Source: Apricaphanius iberus (Eukaryota > Chordata > Actinopteri > Cyprinodontiformes > Aphaniidae). From it: 64,000 bases of DNA. The stretch spans positions 372,001 through 436,000 of the forward strand of contig JAPXFQ010000802.1 in the NCBI GenBank assembly GCA_028564705.1. Direction: 5' to 3'. Below the pieces are notes generated by a model, which saw only the letters and a list, made by a program, of their open reading frames with translations, searched no databases and was not told the origin of the DNA. Below are positions 1 through 39,350 of this stretch, one piece after another. Within the stretch, counting starts at the first letter, position 1. Each line of letters begins with the position of its first letter. The position numbers and the translations under genes were made by a program.

Positions 1-150
1 GTTTTAGTCCATGAGGCAGATACTCTGTCTGTTTTTAAGACTAGGCTTAAAACCTTCCTTTTTGATAAAGCTTGTAGTTAGAGTGGCTTAGGTTATCCTG
101 AGCTATTTTTTTCAGTTTTACTGCTATAGGTTTAAACTGTTGGAGGAAAG
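1..150 (+). mobile_element. L2-type LINE 3' end fragment
   Basis: The first bases read SFKTRLKTFLFDKAC in one frame, the usual C terminus of fish L2/CR1-like reverse transcriptase proteins, followed by what looks like 3' UTR. Cut by the window edge. Confidence 0.5.
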
Positions 151-462
151 ACTGACCACTTTTCTTCACTCTTCTCTTCAGTACAGATGATGCTTGAAGT
201 GAGTGAGCATCCTCCATGCTGATCTGTGATCAAGAAGACAGAGAAGAGACTGTGATCTGTGTGTGTTGGTTTTCTGTATGTTTATATTTAGGGTTCCGTC
301 CGGCTGTGTGGTTATTTTCATGTCCATGAATGTTATGCTGTTGTCTTTTTCTTCTTCGTGTGTGAACTTGATGTTGTTGGCTTCGTCCATTTTGGTCAGA
401 TGTGTTAGTGCTTCTGTTTGTCATTATTTCCATTATGTTATCTGCATAGCGTTTCCAAGGCA
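150..462 (-). mobile_element. Penelope-like retroelement fragment
   Basis: Minus-strand frames give KRYADNIMEI, then KFTHEEEKDNSITFMDMKI, then RKPTHT in a shifted frame. This is the order seen in Penelope-type reverse transcriptases (YADD box, EEE-(D/N)-LPFLD, PTHTDRYL). The YADD box reads YADN and at least two frameshifts are present, so the fragment is dead. Confidence 0.55.
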
Positions 463-464
463 GT

Positions 465-498
465 TGTGTGTGTGTGTGTGTGTGTGTGGGGGGGGGGG
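465..498. repeat. (TG)n microsatellite with G run
   Basis: Alternating TG followed by about 11 G. Confidence 0.95.
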
Positions 499-914
499 TA
501 AGAATGGGACAACATCGTCACCTGCTGCACACAAATAAACGGGAGTAATGTCAGCAGCAGCTCTTATTAAGGCGGAAGCGATTCACCCAAATATGTCAGC
601 TACAGGTAATATTCCTCCCTACCAGTCTGAGTTAAATAAGGACAAGATAACATTAGGCCTACACTCAGAAAGAACATACCAAAGACATGCCATATCCTGT
701 TCACGGCTCAATTCTCAGTGGAGAGAGCGGGGCCTTTTGTAGCCATAATTACACCATTAAGAGCCACCCACAAACCTCTTAAGACCTTTCCCATCTAGTT
801 GAACCCTTTTTGTAATGTTTTATCTTTTTTGATCCTGTCTCTGTAAAGAAAACCTCTGGTGATTATCAATATATATTCTCCATATCATGCTAATGCTGTG
901 ACTTTTTTAAAACG

Positions 915-1088
915 TTTTTTTTTTGGCCAAGTGGCCTTTATTGGAAAGTTGTGCGACAGGAAGAATGGGAGAGAGACGGGACAGACATTCAGCACATGCT
1001 CCGCGGCTGGGAATTGAACCCCCAGACAGTTGTGTTGAGGACTGCAGCCTCTGCATATGGGGTGCCTGCTCTACCACTACGCCACCCC
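915..1088 (-). mobile_element. tRNA-derived SINE
   Basis: Read on the minus strand it starts GGGGTGGCGTAGTGG, with an A-box-like TGGTAGAGCAGG and a B-box GGTTCAATTCC, a tRNA-unrelated body with CCCGTCTCTCTCCC and a short A-rich tail at 915-924. This is a common fish tRNA-SINE layout. It is too diverged to fold as a tRNA gene. Confidence 0.75.
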
Positions 1089-1229
1089 AATGCTGACTCG
1101 ATGTCAGTCACATCACTGACACGTCACCAAGCTCCTGATTGGTTGGTACAGCACAAACTGACGGCAAAGTTCAGACTTTCAACTTCAGCAGCAGACGCAA
1201 AAATGCTGGTCACGCACAAATGCACAAAA

Positions 1230-1590
1230 TGAACCACAGAAAATGAGGCACTTCTACATTGACTTTAGGTAAACCTGATGCCCAGGACGATTCAAAAGCG
1301 TTTGGTGTGAATGCAATGTTAGTCAATTACAGACGTCAATCTAACTATCCTTTATTATGCCAAATTCTTGAGAAAATTGTTGCTAATCAAGCATGTGAGC
1401 ATCTAAACAGCAACGACCTGTTTGAGGAAGTTCAGTCAGGTTTTAGAGCTGATCATAGCACAGAAACAGCACTGGTTAAAGTTACAAATGATATTCGAAT
1501 GGCCTCAGATAATGGATTTGTGACTGTTCTGGACTTGTTAGACCTCAGTTCTGCTTCTGACAGTGGATCATAATCTCCAAGAAAGGCTTG
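1230..1590 (+). mobile_element. L2-type LINE reverse transcriptase fragment
   Basis: One frame reads [34 protein letters not shown] and [23 protein letters not shown], the N-terminal fingers of an L2/CR1-like LINE reverse transcriptase. Truncated at both ends; the AAFD catalytic box is altered (SASD) and followed by a stop. Confidence 0.8.
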
Positions 1591-2390
1591 AACATGTTTC
1601 AACTGAAGCCACGTGAATGTGGATTCAGTTGGTTTAGATTGAAGATTAAAATGCACAAAAAGGAATTGTAGAATATGCCAATTTTAAAATTGACTGGTAA
1701 AAATTTATGACAGGATTTTTTACCTCGGCATCCAAACTGAGGAAAAGGCACAATATAGGTGATATACACACTCATTTACCTAGCTGTATTCACCCACTTC
1801 AACACTAATTCATTTTTGTCTGTCATCCAGAGAACATCTTACTCTTTTAGATCATGAAATATAAGTATTAATAAGTTTCAAATGTTACCACATGCTTAAG
1901 ATCTTGTGATCATTCATTTTCTGTACCAAACTTACAGCAAGCTGCCATTTGGCAAGCCAGCACTTTTATAAGATTCAAAAACATGAATCATGATCCGTTT
2001 CATCACAGCTTTTATCAATGTGTACTTTTTGTTCCGTATCAGCAAGATTCTTTTCATGCAGGTGTTCCACCCCAGGCAGCCAGGCTGCTAAAACAGCAAA
2101 CCCGGGAGGCTGAACGCAGGCTACTTTATGCAGCTGCCCCCTCTCTTTGGACTTTGGTTCTGAAACTTATTTAAGAAAAGCCTTCTTCACCCCTTCAAAA
2201 GTAAAACTCAGATTCGGGGCTTAAGGGCAGGTAGCCACCCCCCAAGCTCCACCTTTGCTCATCACTGAGGTCTTCACTTTAAAAAGGTATAAAACTGAAT
2301 TTTTATCTTTTAAACTTAGAACTTTAGAAATAAACCTGTTTTATGTTAATTTCTCTAATAATATTCTTGCATTAACTAGACAACCTGCCC

Positions 2391-2597
2391 TCATTGCAGT
2401 CATTTTCATTTGAGGACCGAATACAGAGAAAGTTGTCATGGATTTCTGATAAATCACACTCTGCTGGGATTCCTTTAAGAGAAAAGTTTTAAACTGATGG
2501 AAAATTTGTATAATTATATTTTTTCTTGAAGTGCCTTGAGAGAATATCCGTTATGAACTGGCAATATGTAAACTGAATTAAAATAAAAACTTTTCCA
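2391..2597 (+). mobile_element. L2-type LINE 3' tail, copy 1
   Basis: Shares CTGCTGGGATTCCTT and AAGTGCCTTGAGA with the sequences at 28.6-28.9 kb and 60.49-60.64 kb, the 3' tail of one LINE family. Confidence 0.65.
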
Positions 2598-3203
2598 TAC
2601 ATTGTTGTTGCTATGACAGTTTTCAAAAAAAAAAGAAAAGACAACCATATGAAACTAAAACGTATACCTTTATATAAAAAGTAAAACAATGCATTTGCAA
2701 CATAGTACCTTACAAATTATTGCATCAAGATTTAGCAAAGCAGTATAAAAAGCATTTGTTGTCAACTCAAATGTAATCCAAAGGGAGTCTCATGTTTGGC
2801 TGAATATCACGATTCTAGATTCATGATTCTGAAAAATTACTAATCTATCCACGACACAAAAAAAATAGTTTGGATACAAAAATGAAAAACAATAAGCAAA
2901 CAGTAGTACCATTTTTTACCATCTTAAATTTTACTAATGACGCTGCAAGCCTTTGAAAGATTGTGACCAGTATAACCAGTTAGCCACAAATGAAAGGTTA
3001 AAACATTTTCGGTCCGTCTAAAAAGGCCTCAGGGGGCACTGTTGGAGAAAACTCATAAAACCAGGTGTGTTATTTGCCGGCTCTACAATAGCTCTCAACT
3101 GCCAACGGCAATGAACTTAAATTCACAAACTAAGGTCTCACTGATGTCAGTATTCCAGTACAGTTAAACTGCATGCAGCCATTTTTCCTGTGTGCTGGAA
3201 CAT
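2598..3203. other. No gene seen; likely cdh1 3' UTR in part
   Basis: AT-rich, no supported ORF. The part next to 3204 should be cdh1 3' UTR, but its end cannot be placed. Confidence 0.5.
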
Positions 3204-30253
<27,050 letters not shown>

Positions 30254-30299
30254 TGGTTTGGCAAAGTTCTTAATAAAATCCTCTCGCAACAAAGTCCTA

Positions 30300-30480
30300 T
30301 GAAGAAAACAACAGCTTATATATTCCGGTGCAGATAGCTTCGTTGCTCTGCTGTCCTTTCAGTAAATTTCAGCGTCTGAACGCGTTTAGTCCTGCGAGTT
30401 GCTGCAGGTACTTTCAGTGTGACGTCAGCTCACAGGTGCGCCCTTTCCGGGTTCCTGATTTGGTCATAAAACACCTGAGG
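30300..30480 (-). promoter_or_regulatory. Putative cdh1 proximal promoter
   Basis: On the minus strand a TATA-like TATATAAG lies at 30315-30322, about 62-69 bp before the ATG. A start site about 30 bp downstream would give a short 5' UTR and would fit use of the ATG at 30253. Further upstream: TGACGTCA (CRE-like) at 30420-30427 and two CACCTG/CAGGTG E-boxes at 30433-30438 and 30472-30477. Paired E-boxes of this type mediate Snail/Zeb repression of mammalian CDH1. Inferred from motifs and position only. Confidence 0.45.
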
Positions 30481-30648
30481 AGGCAGAAACCACAAGTTTC
30501 GCCTACTTTTCTCTTCATGACAAGCTCACAGATTTACAGTAACTATCAGTGACATCCATCTGAATAACTGTTCAACAGTGAGCTGCTCCTTATAGCTCTT
30601 AGTCTCATTTCCTTTAACTGGCAATCCAACTATGACCCCCCTCCCCCG

Positions 30649-30702
30649 CTCTCTCTCTCTCTCTCACTCTCTCTCTCCGTGTGTGTGTGTGTGTGTGTGT
30701 GT
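30649..30702. repeat. (CT)n-(GT)n compound microsatellite
   Basis: CT repeats with one CA step followed by GT repeats, upstream of cdh1. Confidence 0.95.
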
Positions 30703-33090
30703 CACCTACACACACTAACAGAATCAAATTACAAAACTATTTCTAACCAGCTATCAAATCAGTTTTAAACTCCGCATTAAGCTTATGGCTAAAATGTTTG
30801 TAAATATCAACAATATTTGAGTCATTTGACTCATCAGAATCAAATGAGCTCTGAACATAAAGTTTAGAAAAAGCTGTTGAAGTAGTTTCAATTCCCCATT
30901 TTCATAAATAGTAAAAAAAAAGGAACAGTTATCCATGTGTGTATATACTAGTTACCAGGATACACCCCCCCCCAAAAAATACACACAAACCCCACAGAGT
31001 TTACATTTAACTCTGAGATTTAACACAGCGAAAATCACTTATCCATAGATCTATAAGTCAAAAATATGTAACTTTAAATATGAACACATGGTTTGTCCGT
31101 GGTGATGAAGAATCGTTTTTCTAGGGATTCTAGAAAATGTTTAATCAAGTCCTTGTCTAAGTTTTGGTTTGCTAACAGGAAAAATTCAAAATGACTGAGG
31201 TCCAAGCAGGGGGTGGGGGGGGGTGTGTGATTTACCATCCTCATTCATCTCCGCTGTGGTGAAAGAACAATCTAAAATATAAATCACTGTTACACAAGGA
31301 GTGAGCTGACTTAGTTATCAGGAATATTAATAGAGGTTAAAAGACAGTTATTAACTCTTACTCTTACTATGAACTAAATAAATAGTAAAAGGCACTACCT
31401 GCTCAGCACAAACAACAAAAACACTTAGCTCAAATGTCAGTTTAAATTGACTGATGGCGTCAATCTAGAAAGATTTAGCGCCGAAACGGGCCGATAAACC
31501 AGGCATCCCTACTCCCCTCAGCAGGCACTCAGCGTCACTTTGCCCCCCAGCTACATAGCTACAAGCATTCTGGAGACTTTTCCCCAAAGCTGATCACTGA
31601 GGTGATGCTCTCAGGCCATGCATGGAAATCCTTTGTGTTTTACTAATTATAAAATCAAGTAGCTACAGTTTGATTTCCTTTGATTGTGCTGGATGTGTGG
31701 AGATCATGTAGAACAAATTTCAGAGAGAGCTCTAAATGCATACATATAGATTCTTTATGCATATGCTGCAGTCAACTAGCCTATATAAATAAAATAAAAA
31801 ATAAAAAAGCAAAACTCAGTTTTTGATTTATTACGTATTTCTATATTTCTGTTGCTCCATTTTTCATTCTAGAATAACGAATGAATGACTCATACACAAA
31901 CCTGTTTGATTAGTAAACTTGTGCATTGTTCATTATTTATTTATTGTTATTATTACTATTTATTTCTCCCTTCTTTTTCTCTCTTCTCCATGTATGCCAT
32001 GTAAACAAACACAGAGCAGCAGAGCCTGAGTCTCATTTTAAGGACACAGCTGTGGACTGGAGCTCAATGCTCAGTAGGGCTGTGTGAAGACGCTCCAGGC
32101 TCACTCACTCTACTCCTCTCTCATCATTTTCTCATTACTATGCACGCAGAAAGTTTGTTGATACAGGACAGAACCTTTATGCCACCTTTCAGAGGCATAC
32201 AGAATCTTTTCACAGGACTCAATAACGTGCCATTCCAACGTTCTTTCACTGCTGGTTATAAATCTAGCGTAGAACCAATGAGATACCACAAAAATACCAC
32301 AACGATTTATATTCCAAGTGTAACACATATGGATCTTATATTCAAATAATAAAGAGATTGTGAGAGAAAATTAGTATTACTAACCAAAAATAGAATGCTC
32401 TAATATTTTTTTGAAAGTTGGTTAACATTAATTAACCTGGCATTAGCCAGATCTACATGTTTGACCCCGCCCCATGTCGAGTCTACACATTTCTCCTTAG
32501 TTTGGAAAACTCCAAATCTCACGAGAATACATATTACAGAGCAAGGTTAAGCATTAATGCCAGTCTCAAAAAATAAATACTAATAAAACATGTTTGACAT
32601 GCTCTTTAGTCAAGTTTGCACTAGTTAGCACAGCGGTGTTGTGTACTGTCCACAGCTGTGAAGGGGACAGGAGTTATTTCTCCCTTCAGTAGTGTAACCT
32701 TCTTTTTTTTTACTTTTATTTAATGCAGAATGTATTTGATGTTGACCAATAATATTTGATGATATATAACATGTTTGGTCTTTAAATATAACTAAAAGCA
32801 AGGCTGAGCAGTATTACAACACTGTGTGGTGGGTTGTTGTACCCTCCCCCACAGTTCTAAGGTTGGGAGGAGGTAAGAAAAATGGAGTAGAAGAGTTGTA
32901 GCTGTGGATGCTTTGCTACTTCTGCTAAAGAGTGGCAAGCTTGATGCAAGATGCAACAACTTGGAGCAAATAATGCTTGACACTCAGGCTGATGATTTAG
33001 AATCTGCTGTCTACACTGTTCCAGACCACGCCTTCACCTCCTAATGTTAAACTACATTTACAATGAAAACCTTCTGGATCCGTACAGTAA
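30703..33090. other. Intergenic, no gene seen
   Basis: Upstream of cdh1. AT-rich with short C and G runs (30966, 31208). No supported ORF, RNA gene or element; regulatory sequence is possible but not visible by eye. Confidence 0.5.
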
Positions 33091-33094
33091 TCTA

Positions 33095-33240
33095 AGCATT
33101 GCATCTCCTCTTGACTCTTCCTGTCTCTGTTTCCTCTGGTGAGAGGGGCTTTTTCTGCATTGAAGTTGTTCAAAACCTATTTGAGGTCAACCATGTGCCA
33201 GGAGAGTCTCACAGGACTGGCAATGATCTCAATAGAAAGA
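33095..33240 (+). mobile_element. hAT transposase C-terminal (dimerisation) fragment
   Basis: The frame FSALKLFKTYLRSTMCQE then LTGLAMISIER is the C-terminal hAT dimerisation motif. It is preceded by LLLTLPVSVSSGERG in the neighbouring frame, so one frameshift is present. It stops at a junction with Tc1 sequence. Confidence 0.75.
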
Positions 33241-33785
33241 GGAGTTCGGAGGTCCTTCTTCCAACAATCCAACAACAGTTTGGTGAAGAACAATGCATTT
33301 TCCAGCACCATGGAGCATCGTGCCATAAGGCAAAACTGATAACTAAGTGGCTCGTGGACCAACAGGTTGAAATTTTGGGTCCATGGCCTGGAAACTCCCC
33401 AGATCTTAATCCCTTTGAGAATTTGTGGTAAATCCTCAAGAGGCGGATGGACAAACAAAACCCACTAATTCTGACAAACTCCAAGAAGTGATTATGAAAG
33501 AATGGGTTGCTATCAGTCAGGATTTGGTCCAGAAGTTGATTGCGAGCATGTCCAGTAGAACTGCAGAAGTCCTGAAAAAGAAGGGCCCACACTGCAAATA
33601 CCGACTCTTTGCATAAATGTCATGTAATTGACGATAAAAGCCTTTGAAACATATGAAGTGTTTGTAATTATATTTCAGTACATCACAGAAACTGAAACAA
33701 AGATCGAAAAGCAGTTTAGCAGCAAACTTTGTGAAAACTAATATTTGTGTCATTCACAAAACTTTTGGCCACAAATGCACACCAG
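33241..33785 (+). mobile_element. Tc1-like transposase 3' part with terminus
   Basis: The frame reads QQFGEEQCIFQHHGASCHKA, KLITKWLVDQQVEILGPWPG and NSPDLNPFENLW, then a stop. Known: Tc1 transposases use a DD34E triad. Seen: the second Asp (normally QHDGAP) is His here, so it is inactive. ACTTTTGGCCACAAATG at 33758 is the Tc1 right inverted repeat. Confidence 0.85.
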
Positions 33786-35733
33786 AACACATACAGAATT
33801 TTTGTATGGAACTAAGTTTACAGAACAATGTTCTGTTAAGGAACTTTAAAAAGTGACACCAAAACACAAAGACATTCAAGCCATCACTATATTCTGTTAC
33901 TTGGGATCACTAAGTTTTCTCAGGCTGCTTCAGTGGAGAAAGAAAATTGGACTACACAAAAATGTTCACTCTGTACTTAACTGAAATACTCACCTGAAAC
34001 AAACTACAAGCTGAATGTATTCATCACAGATAATGGAGGAACATTAACTTTATTCTCATTAACTTTTGAAGATTTTAGAATATAAGTCTAATTATTTTTC
34101 AGAAAATACAAAAGGATTCTTGCTTTCTATGCTGACTGAGGTAAAAAATAAATATTTATGTATAATTTTAGTTCATTTCTTGATATAGGCATACTGACAT
34201 CGAAGCGTAACTTTAAAATGTTACAAATGTACAGAACTGTGATTTTTTTTGGTACAGTTGCGCTTCAAGTAAACTGAGTTTGGACTCAGCGATGTTTGTA
34301 GAAATAAAACGCTCAGTCATAATTTGAGCTGTCCAACGTTGACTATAGCACATATAGAAACATCTGCCCGCTCAAAGAAATAACCAAGTAGTGTCTTTAC
34401 ATTCTAGAAAGCACTTTCTGTCCCTACTCAATATTAAAAGACTGGATTCCCATTCTGGTATCGGGTATCAACAGATATGCAAAATCCAAGCATCAGTATC
34501 GGTATTATCACTGAAAAAGGCGGATCGATTCACCCCCACTCTCTAACTAACCTTCCATCACACCAGCTACAGCTGGTGAAGACAACTAGGGAGGAATTAT
34601 TGTGTGGGAACAAGGAACCATCAGGCTTTTCTGACAGAGGTTCAATGTTTTCCTTCAATTGTTTCAATGTTTTCATTTTGTAAAACTCTGATGGGAATAT
34701 TACTATTAATAATATCAGTGTTGTTCTAATCAATTCTCAAAATGAACACTGAAAACATTTGAGTGACAAGATGTAAAAGACAGGGGACTTTTCAGAGAGC
34801 AATTATGTGATGTGATCTCTCATCGGTCATCCTCCCTCCTTTACACACATAAAGGGGTGTGGGGGAGGAAAGAAACAAACGGTCAGTCTAAAGTCATCAC
34901 CAGAGAGATTAATGAGGATGAGAGGGGAGGGGGAGAGGAGAAGAGGAGGAATGGAATGAGTGGGAAGAGTGGGAGGAAGACAGCAGTGTCACATTACAGT
35001 TTGGAGCGTCTTGAGTTTAAAGGTTGAGTGATTCACTTCCTTTTAACATATTTAAATGTCTATGCAGCAATTTCTATTACAGTCCAATAAATGCCATTTT
35101 CTTAAAATAAAATAACTACCTAATCATAAAAATGTAGTGATTTATAAATTTGCATCAATAGATATGATTTTACAATTAAACTTTAGTTTTGATAGATCTG
35201 AAAACTTACAACATTATGGTTCTAATTGTGCTTTTTAAATATTTTTAAAAGTTAGCCTGTGAATATTCTCATTCATCCAGGTCATGGTTATCTCAAGGAA
35301 ATTTCAATCAAACGCAACTGGACTTGGTAATTTTAATTTAATTAAATTGTAATTTTAATTTAATTTTTAAAAGTTAGTTCCTTACAGTAGTCAATATGTT
35401 CTATTTAAATACAGTTTAATTATATCAAAGAGTTGTTGTGGATGGTGATGCTGTGGGCAGGAAGGATCTCCAGTAGCAGTCAATCTTGCAACAAATCAGA
35501 AGAAGCCTCTGACTGAGGATCTTTTTTTTCTCATGACGGTCATGAGACTGACATGACATGTCAACAGCTCAAAATACAGACAGCAGGGATTCTATAGAAA
35601 CCTGTCCTAGCCAATATTATCAGGTGTTAGCAAGGACTGCTAACCCACATCAGTTACTTCTGCTGTACTTATGCAGAATTAGAAAAGGGTGATGAGATAC
35701 CAAAGCAGAGAGATTATGAAATTTGCAATAAAT
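33786..35733. other. Intergenic, no gene seen
   Basis: AT-rich, short frames only. A purine-rich stretch at 34850-34985 and an AT palindromic stretch at 35326-35375. Confidence 0.45.
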
Positions 35734-36035
35734 CACAGGGCGACTGTGGCTCAGGGGTTTGGAGTTCAACTTGTTACCGGAGGGTTGCTGGTTCAAGCAT
35801 CCATCCACCCATCCGTCTGTCTCAGTCGTGTCTTTGGGCAAGACACTTCACTTACCGCCTATTGGTGTTGGCAGCGAGGTTGATGGCGAGATATGGGAGC
35901 ATTGCTTCTGTCAGCCTGCCCCGGGGCAGGTGTGGATACTTCCACCAGTGTGTGAATGTGAGACTGAATGAATAATAGAATTTGTGAAGAGTCTTTAAAT
36001 GTCCAAAAAGCGCTATATAACTTTGATGCATTACT
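35734..36035 (+). mobile_element. tRNA-derived SINE
   Basis: GACTGTGGCTCAGGGGTTTG (A-box-like) and GCTGGTTCAAGC (B-box), then TTTGGGCAAGACACTTCACT, CCAGTGTGTGAATGTG and AAAGCGCTATATAACTTTG near the end. This matches a widespread fish tRNA-SINE. About 300 bp. Confidence 0.75.
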
Positions 36036-37456
36036 ATTAAAGTATATGCAGTTTTACGTTTTATTTCCACCTTTTCTTCTAACTTAACCACCCACCAATA
36101 AAAACAAACAAAAAACAATTCATGAAGTTCAAATAAAAATTTGGGTGGTTATTTATTGCCACAGAAGTAGTACAGCATTAATAATGTTAATTGAAAATAT
36201 AATTACCATTAAAACCACAAACTATATGGTGATCTGGCTTTTTCACTGTCTATCAAACACATGACATGTTGCAGCAGACACAAGGTAGGAAGTGAGCCAT
36301 GGATGTCCACAGAGTGCTAAATGCAGCTGTATTATGGACTTTAGAAATGCACAAAGAAAGCTTTGTGAAGATGTTCTGTCCTTTAGGTACAGAGAGAAGC
36401 AGCTGCTAATATCTCCCAGTTTGAAAACGCTTAGTTGGACTGTCTGGTTTGTTTAACTGGATATCAGCTCACAATTAGGCGAAAGCTCATTAATGTGATG
36501 AATTTGGGCATAATAATCCTGACATAAATATTTCTCACTATTATATGCATACTATAAGGTGACACACAAATTTACTTTACCCAGATATTTTTTTTAATTT
36601 GAAACGAAAACAAATTGCTATGAGTATGAGGGTAATCATTTTTTTTGTTTAATTCCTCTAGGACCTGTGCTTTATATCTCGAAATCTTGATAAAACTTAA
36701 GTAAAGGACTAATATTTCAACATTCCTCCAACTGCCTTTGAACAATTTGACAGCTGAGCATTCACATATTATACCTGTACATATTTTTGGTGACATATGA
36801 ATGTGGCAGCTTGAGACATCTTCACATTGTATCAAAACTGTATCAAACTTTTTTATTTTTGAATTGGTAAAGAAATTATTGATGTCACTTATTTTAAAAT
36901 TATTTAGAAAGAAAACTACCCAATTGGACTTCCGTAATCAATCTTTTTTACATTTGTTCTTTTAATGTTATAATATTTCCTAACAATTTGTTATTCTTAA
37001 TAGTTTTATGTTTTATGTCACATAAGGAACCAGTGTGCATATAAAAATACATCCACAGATATGCCTCCATTATTTTAAATGGGATGGCTTTTGTCTTGTA
37101 ATAAAGACAGTTACTTACACACAACTAGATGCTTGAGTTCCACAGATTTCCTCCAATATACACAATTTGAGCAAAAGGAAGATATTCCTAATTTAGTTTA
37201 CTGTGATAGAGCATCTGCAATGGGTCTTTGTTTGATAACAATACAGTTATAATAGAAACTCCAAAATAAAAAATTTAGAGATACAACTCAGCGTATCAGG
37301 AATTTCCAATTATAAATGCCTGAGGCCAGTCCAATCATATATGTAGTTGGCCATTTCTCAGTAGGTCGTTGCTGCTGCCACAGGATCTAAGAACCAAAAT
37401 AGCAAAAAGTGGAGGTACATCAATAAGCTTTCGTCCTTGTTTGCTGGTCCATCATT
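36036..37456. other. Intergenic, no gene seen
   Basis: AT-rich single-copy-looking DNA; nothing recognised. Confidence 0.45.
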
Positions 37457-37464
37457 CTTTAGAG

Positions 37465-37689
37465 CAGGGTTGTAAAACTCTAGTCCTCAAGGGCCGGTGT
37501 CCTGCAATCTTTAGATGCGTTCCTGCTCTGACACACCCAAGGTCAAACGATTAAATTGCTTTCTCAACAGGAAGTTATCTCTATGCAGTCCTGCTGATGA
37601 CCTATTTATTTGATTCAGCATGATGAAACAGACATATGTGTAAAGGCTGCAGGACACCAGCCCTTAAGGACTGGAGTTTGATATCTGTG
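37465..37689. mobile_element. hAT-type MITE
   Basis: 225 bp with inverted ends (ACTCTAGTCCTCAAGGGCCG at left, its near-complement at right) and 8-bp flanks CTTTAGAG and CTTTAAAG (7 of 8). Confidence 0.75.
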
Positions 37690-37697
37690 CTTTAAAG

Positions 37698-39268
37698 CGA
37701 AGGGACTTTAAAAAGTGAAGATCAGTAAAGACACTGACAATCCACCTTTTTCTGGGTCTATCAGACCCCTTTTTTCAGACTACCTCTGGCTCATTCTGAA
37801 GCAGGCCGAGGTGACCCAACATGCCCTCCTTCGGACTGATTGTTCCAGTAAACCAATTTCATTCTTACTTCCATCATCATGGTGGTAGCCACTGATTGGC
37901 CTGGTACTGAGTGTGAAATGATATCACAAAAGGGCAACGCATGGCTTCCAGTGGAATTACAAAACATTGCTAGGGGCTAGATAGCGTTTTCAGCATCAGC
38001 ATCTGTAATGTCAGAAAACGGTGAGTGATTTTACGTACTGTAATTACTTCGATGTAATGTCTGGTAGCTAACTCAAACATGTGCATCATGCTTTTGTTTA
38101 CTGAGCAGATTGGCTAGCTCTGTTGGCTAGCTTCATAGGTTAGCTCTTAGCCATCTTACTTTGAATGGTAATGAGTTGAGAAAAGAAAACACGTGTGAGA
38201 GAAAAGGGAAGAACGCCGGCGCATCACGGAAGATTCTTGTTGTGAGTTTGAGCTGTTAACTGATGTTGGTGCTTGATTTTTTTCGTTAGATTGTGTCAGC
38301 TTCTATGTGCGCTAATATATATATATATAATTAGGTCGCTCTCTGCGATCGTTTAAGTTTAATGGCAACTGTAAACTCTGTTAGGAAGGAGACATGATGC
38401 TGTTCTGCTAGTTTTGCTGTTTGATTGGAAACATTAAGCACACATGCTCAGGGTTTCTGCACCGAGTTCTTGATTAAGTAAGACACTGCTGTATTAGATG
38501 TTTTGTGTTTGGCTATTTTTAATTTGGGCTTTAACCTAATTTGTGATTTTTGTAATATCTAAATAGTGGGCTTTAAAGGTCTGCATTCAGCTGCGGCATG
38601 AGAGGCACTCGGGCTCGTCTCTACATGCCTGAGGGTCAGCTCCCCTCCACCTGACGCCAGAGGACTGGAGAAATGAACTTTTGTGTAGAAAACAAGGAAA
38701 ACGTTTTCACTCTATCTTTCAAACTGTGGGTTTCTAAGGAAACTGTGAGTACCAACAAAACAACACTTATAAGCTCCAACAAGTGCACCAACGAAGTTAT
38801 GTCACAGACGACCAGCAGCAGTTAGAGAAGTTAGAGAAGAGAACTTGTCTGTTGCATTTTCACTATAGTTCACTTTGTGCGTTCCCATTAATTAGAGGTA
38901 ATGATGACAAAGGGGTACATGGAGTAGTACTGGTAGTAGACCTACTACAGGTATTTATGGTGCATTCTATTTGTATTCGGAACTCCGAAATTCCAAATTC
39001 CAAGTGGGAAAAATCAACTGAAACACCCTCTGAAGATTTTTTTTAATCTCTGACTTTCAATATGGCTGCTCCTCACAACAACAATAGTCACCAGTTTTTA
39101 CAAGTATTCCAGTGAGATTGTAGAAATGACTGAAGCATCTGTTGTTTTGCTTGGATCTGTGTGAAATGTCAGTACAGTCTGCCTCAGCATCACTCAGTGA
39201 TTTATGACATGTCCTATAGGGTTAAGATAGATGTATTTGTAAATATACGAGCACTTCACAATTTCAAT
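37698..39268. other. Intergenic, no gene seen
   Basis: No supported ORF. ATTCGGAACTCCGAAATTCC near 38980 hints at another DNA-transposon remnant. Confidence 0.4.
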
Positions 39269-39319
39269 TTCTCTCTCTCTTCTCTCTCTCTCTCTCGCTC
39301 TCTCTCTCTGTCTCTCTCT

Positions 39320-39350
<31 letters not shown>
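39269..39350. repeat. (TC)n microsatellite
   Basis: 82 bp of CT repeats with a few interruptions. Confidence 0.97.

Noticed and set aside
1020..1088. Possible tRNA gene on the minus strand
   Set aside because: A- and B-boxes are present but the sequence runs into a SINE body with an A-rich tail and does not fold as a cloverleaf.
30254..30292. Upstream extension of the cadherin start to 30292
   Set aside because: Only TTG codons, no ATG; the signal peptide fits the ATG at 30251-30253 and the TATA-like box is too close for an upstream start.
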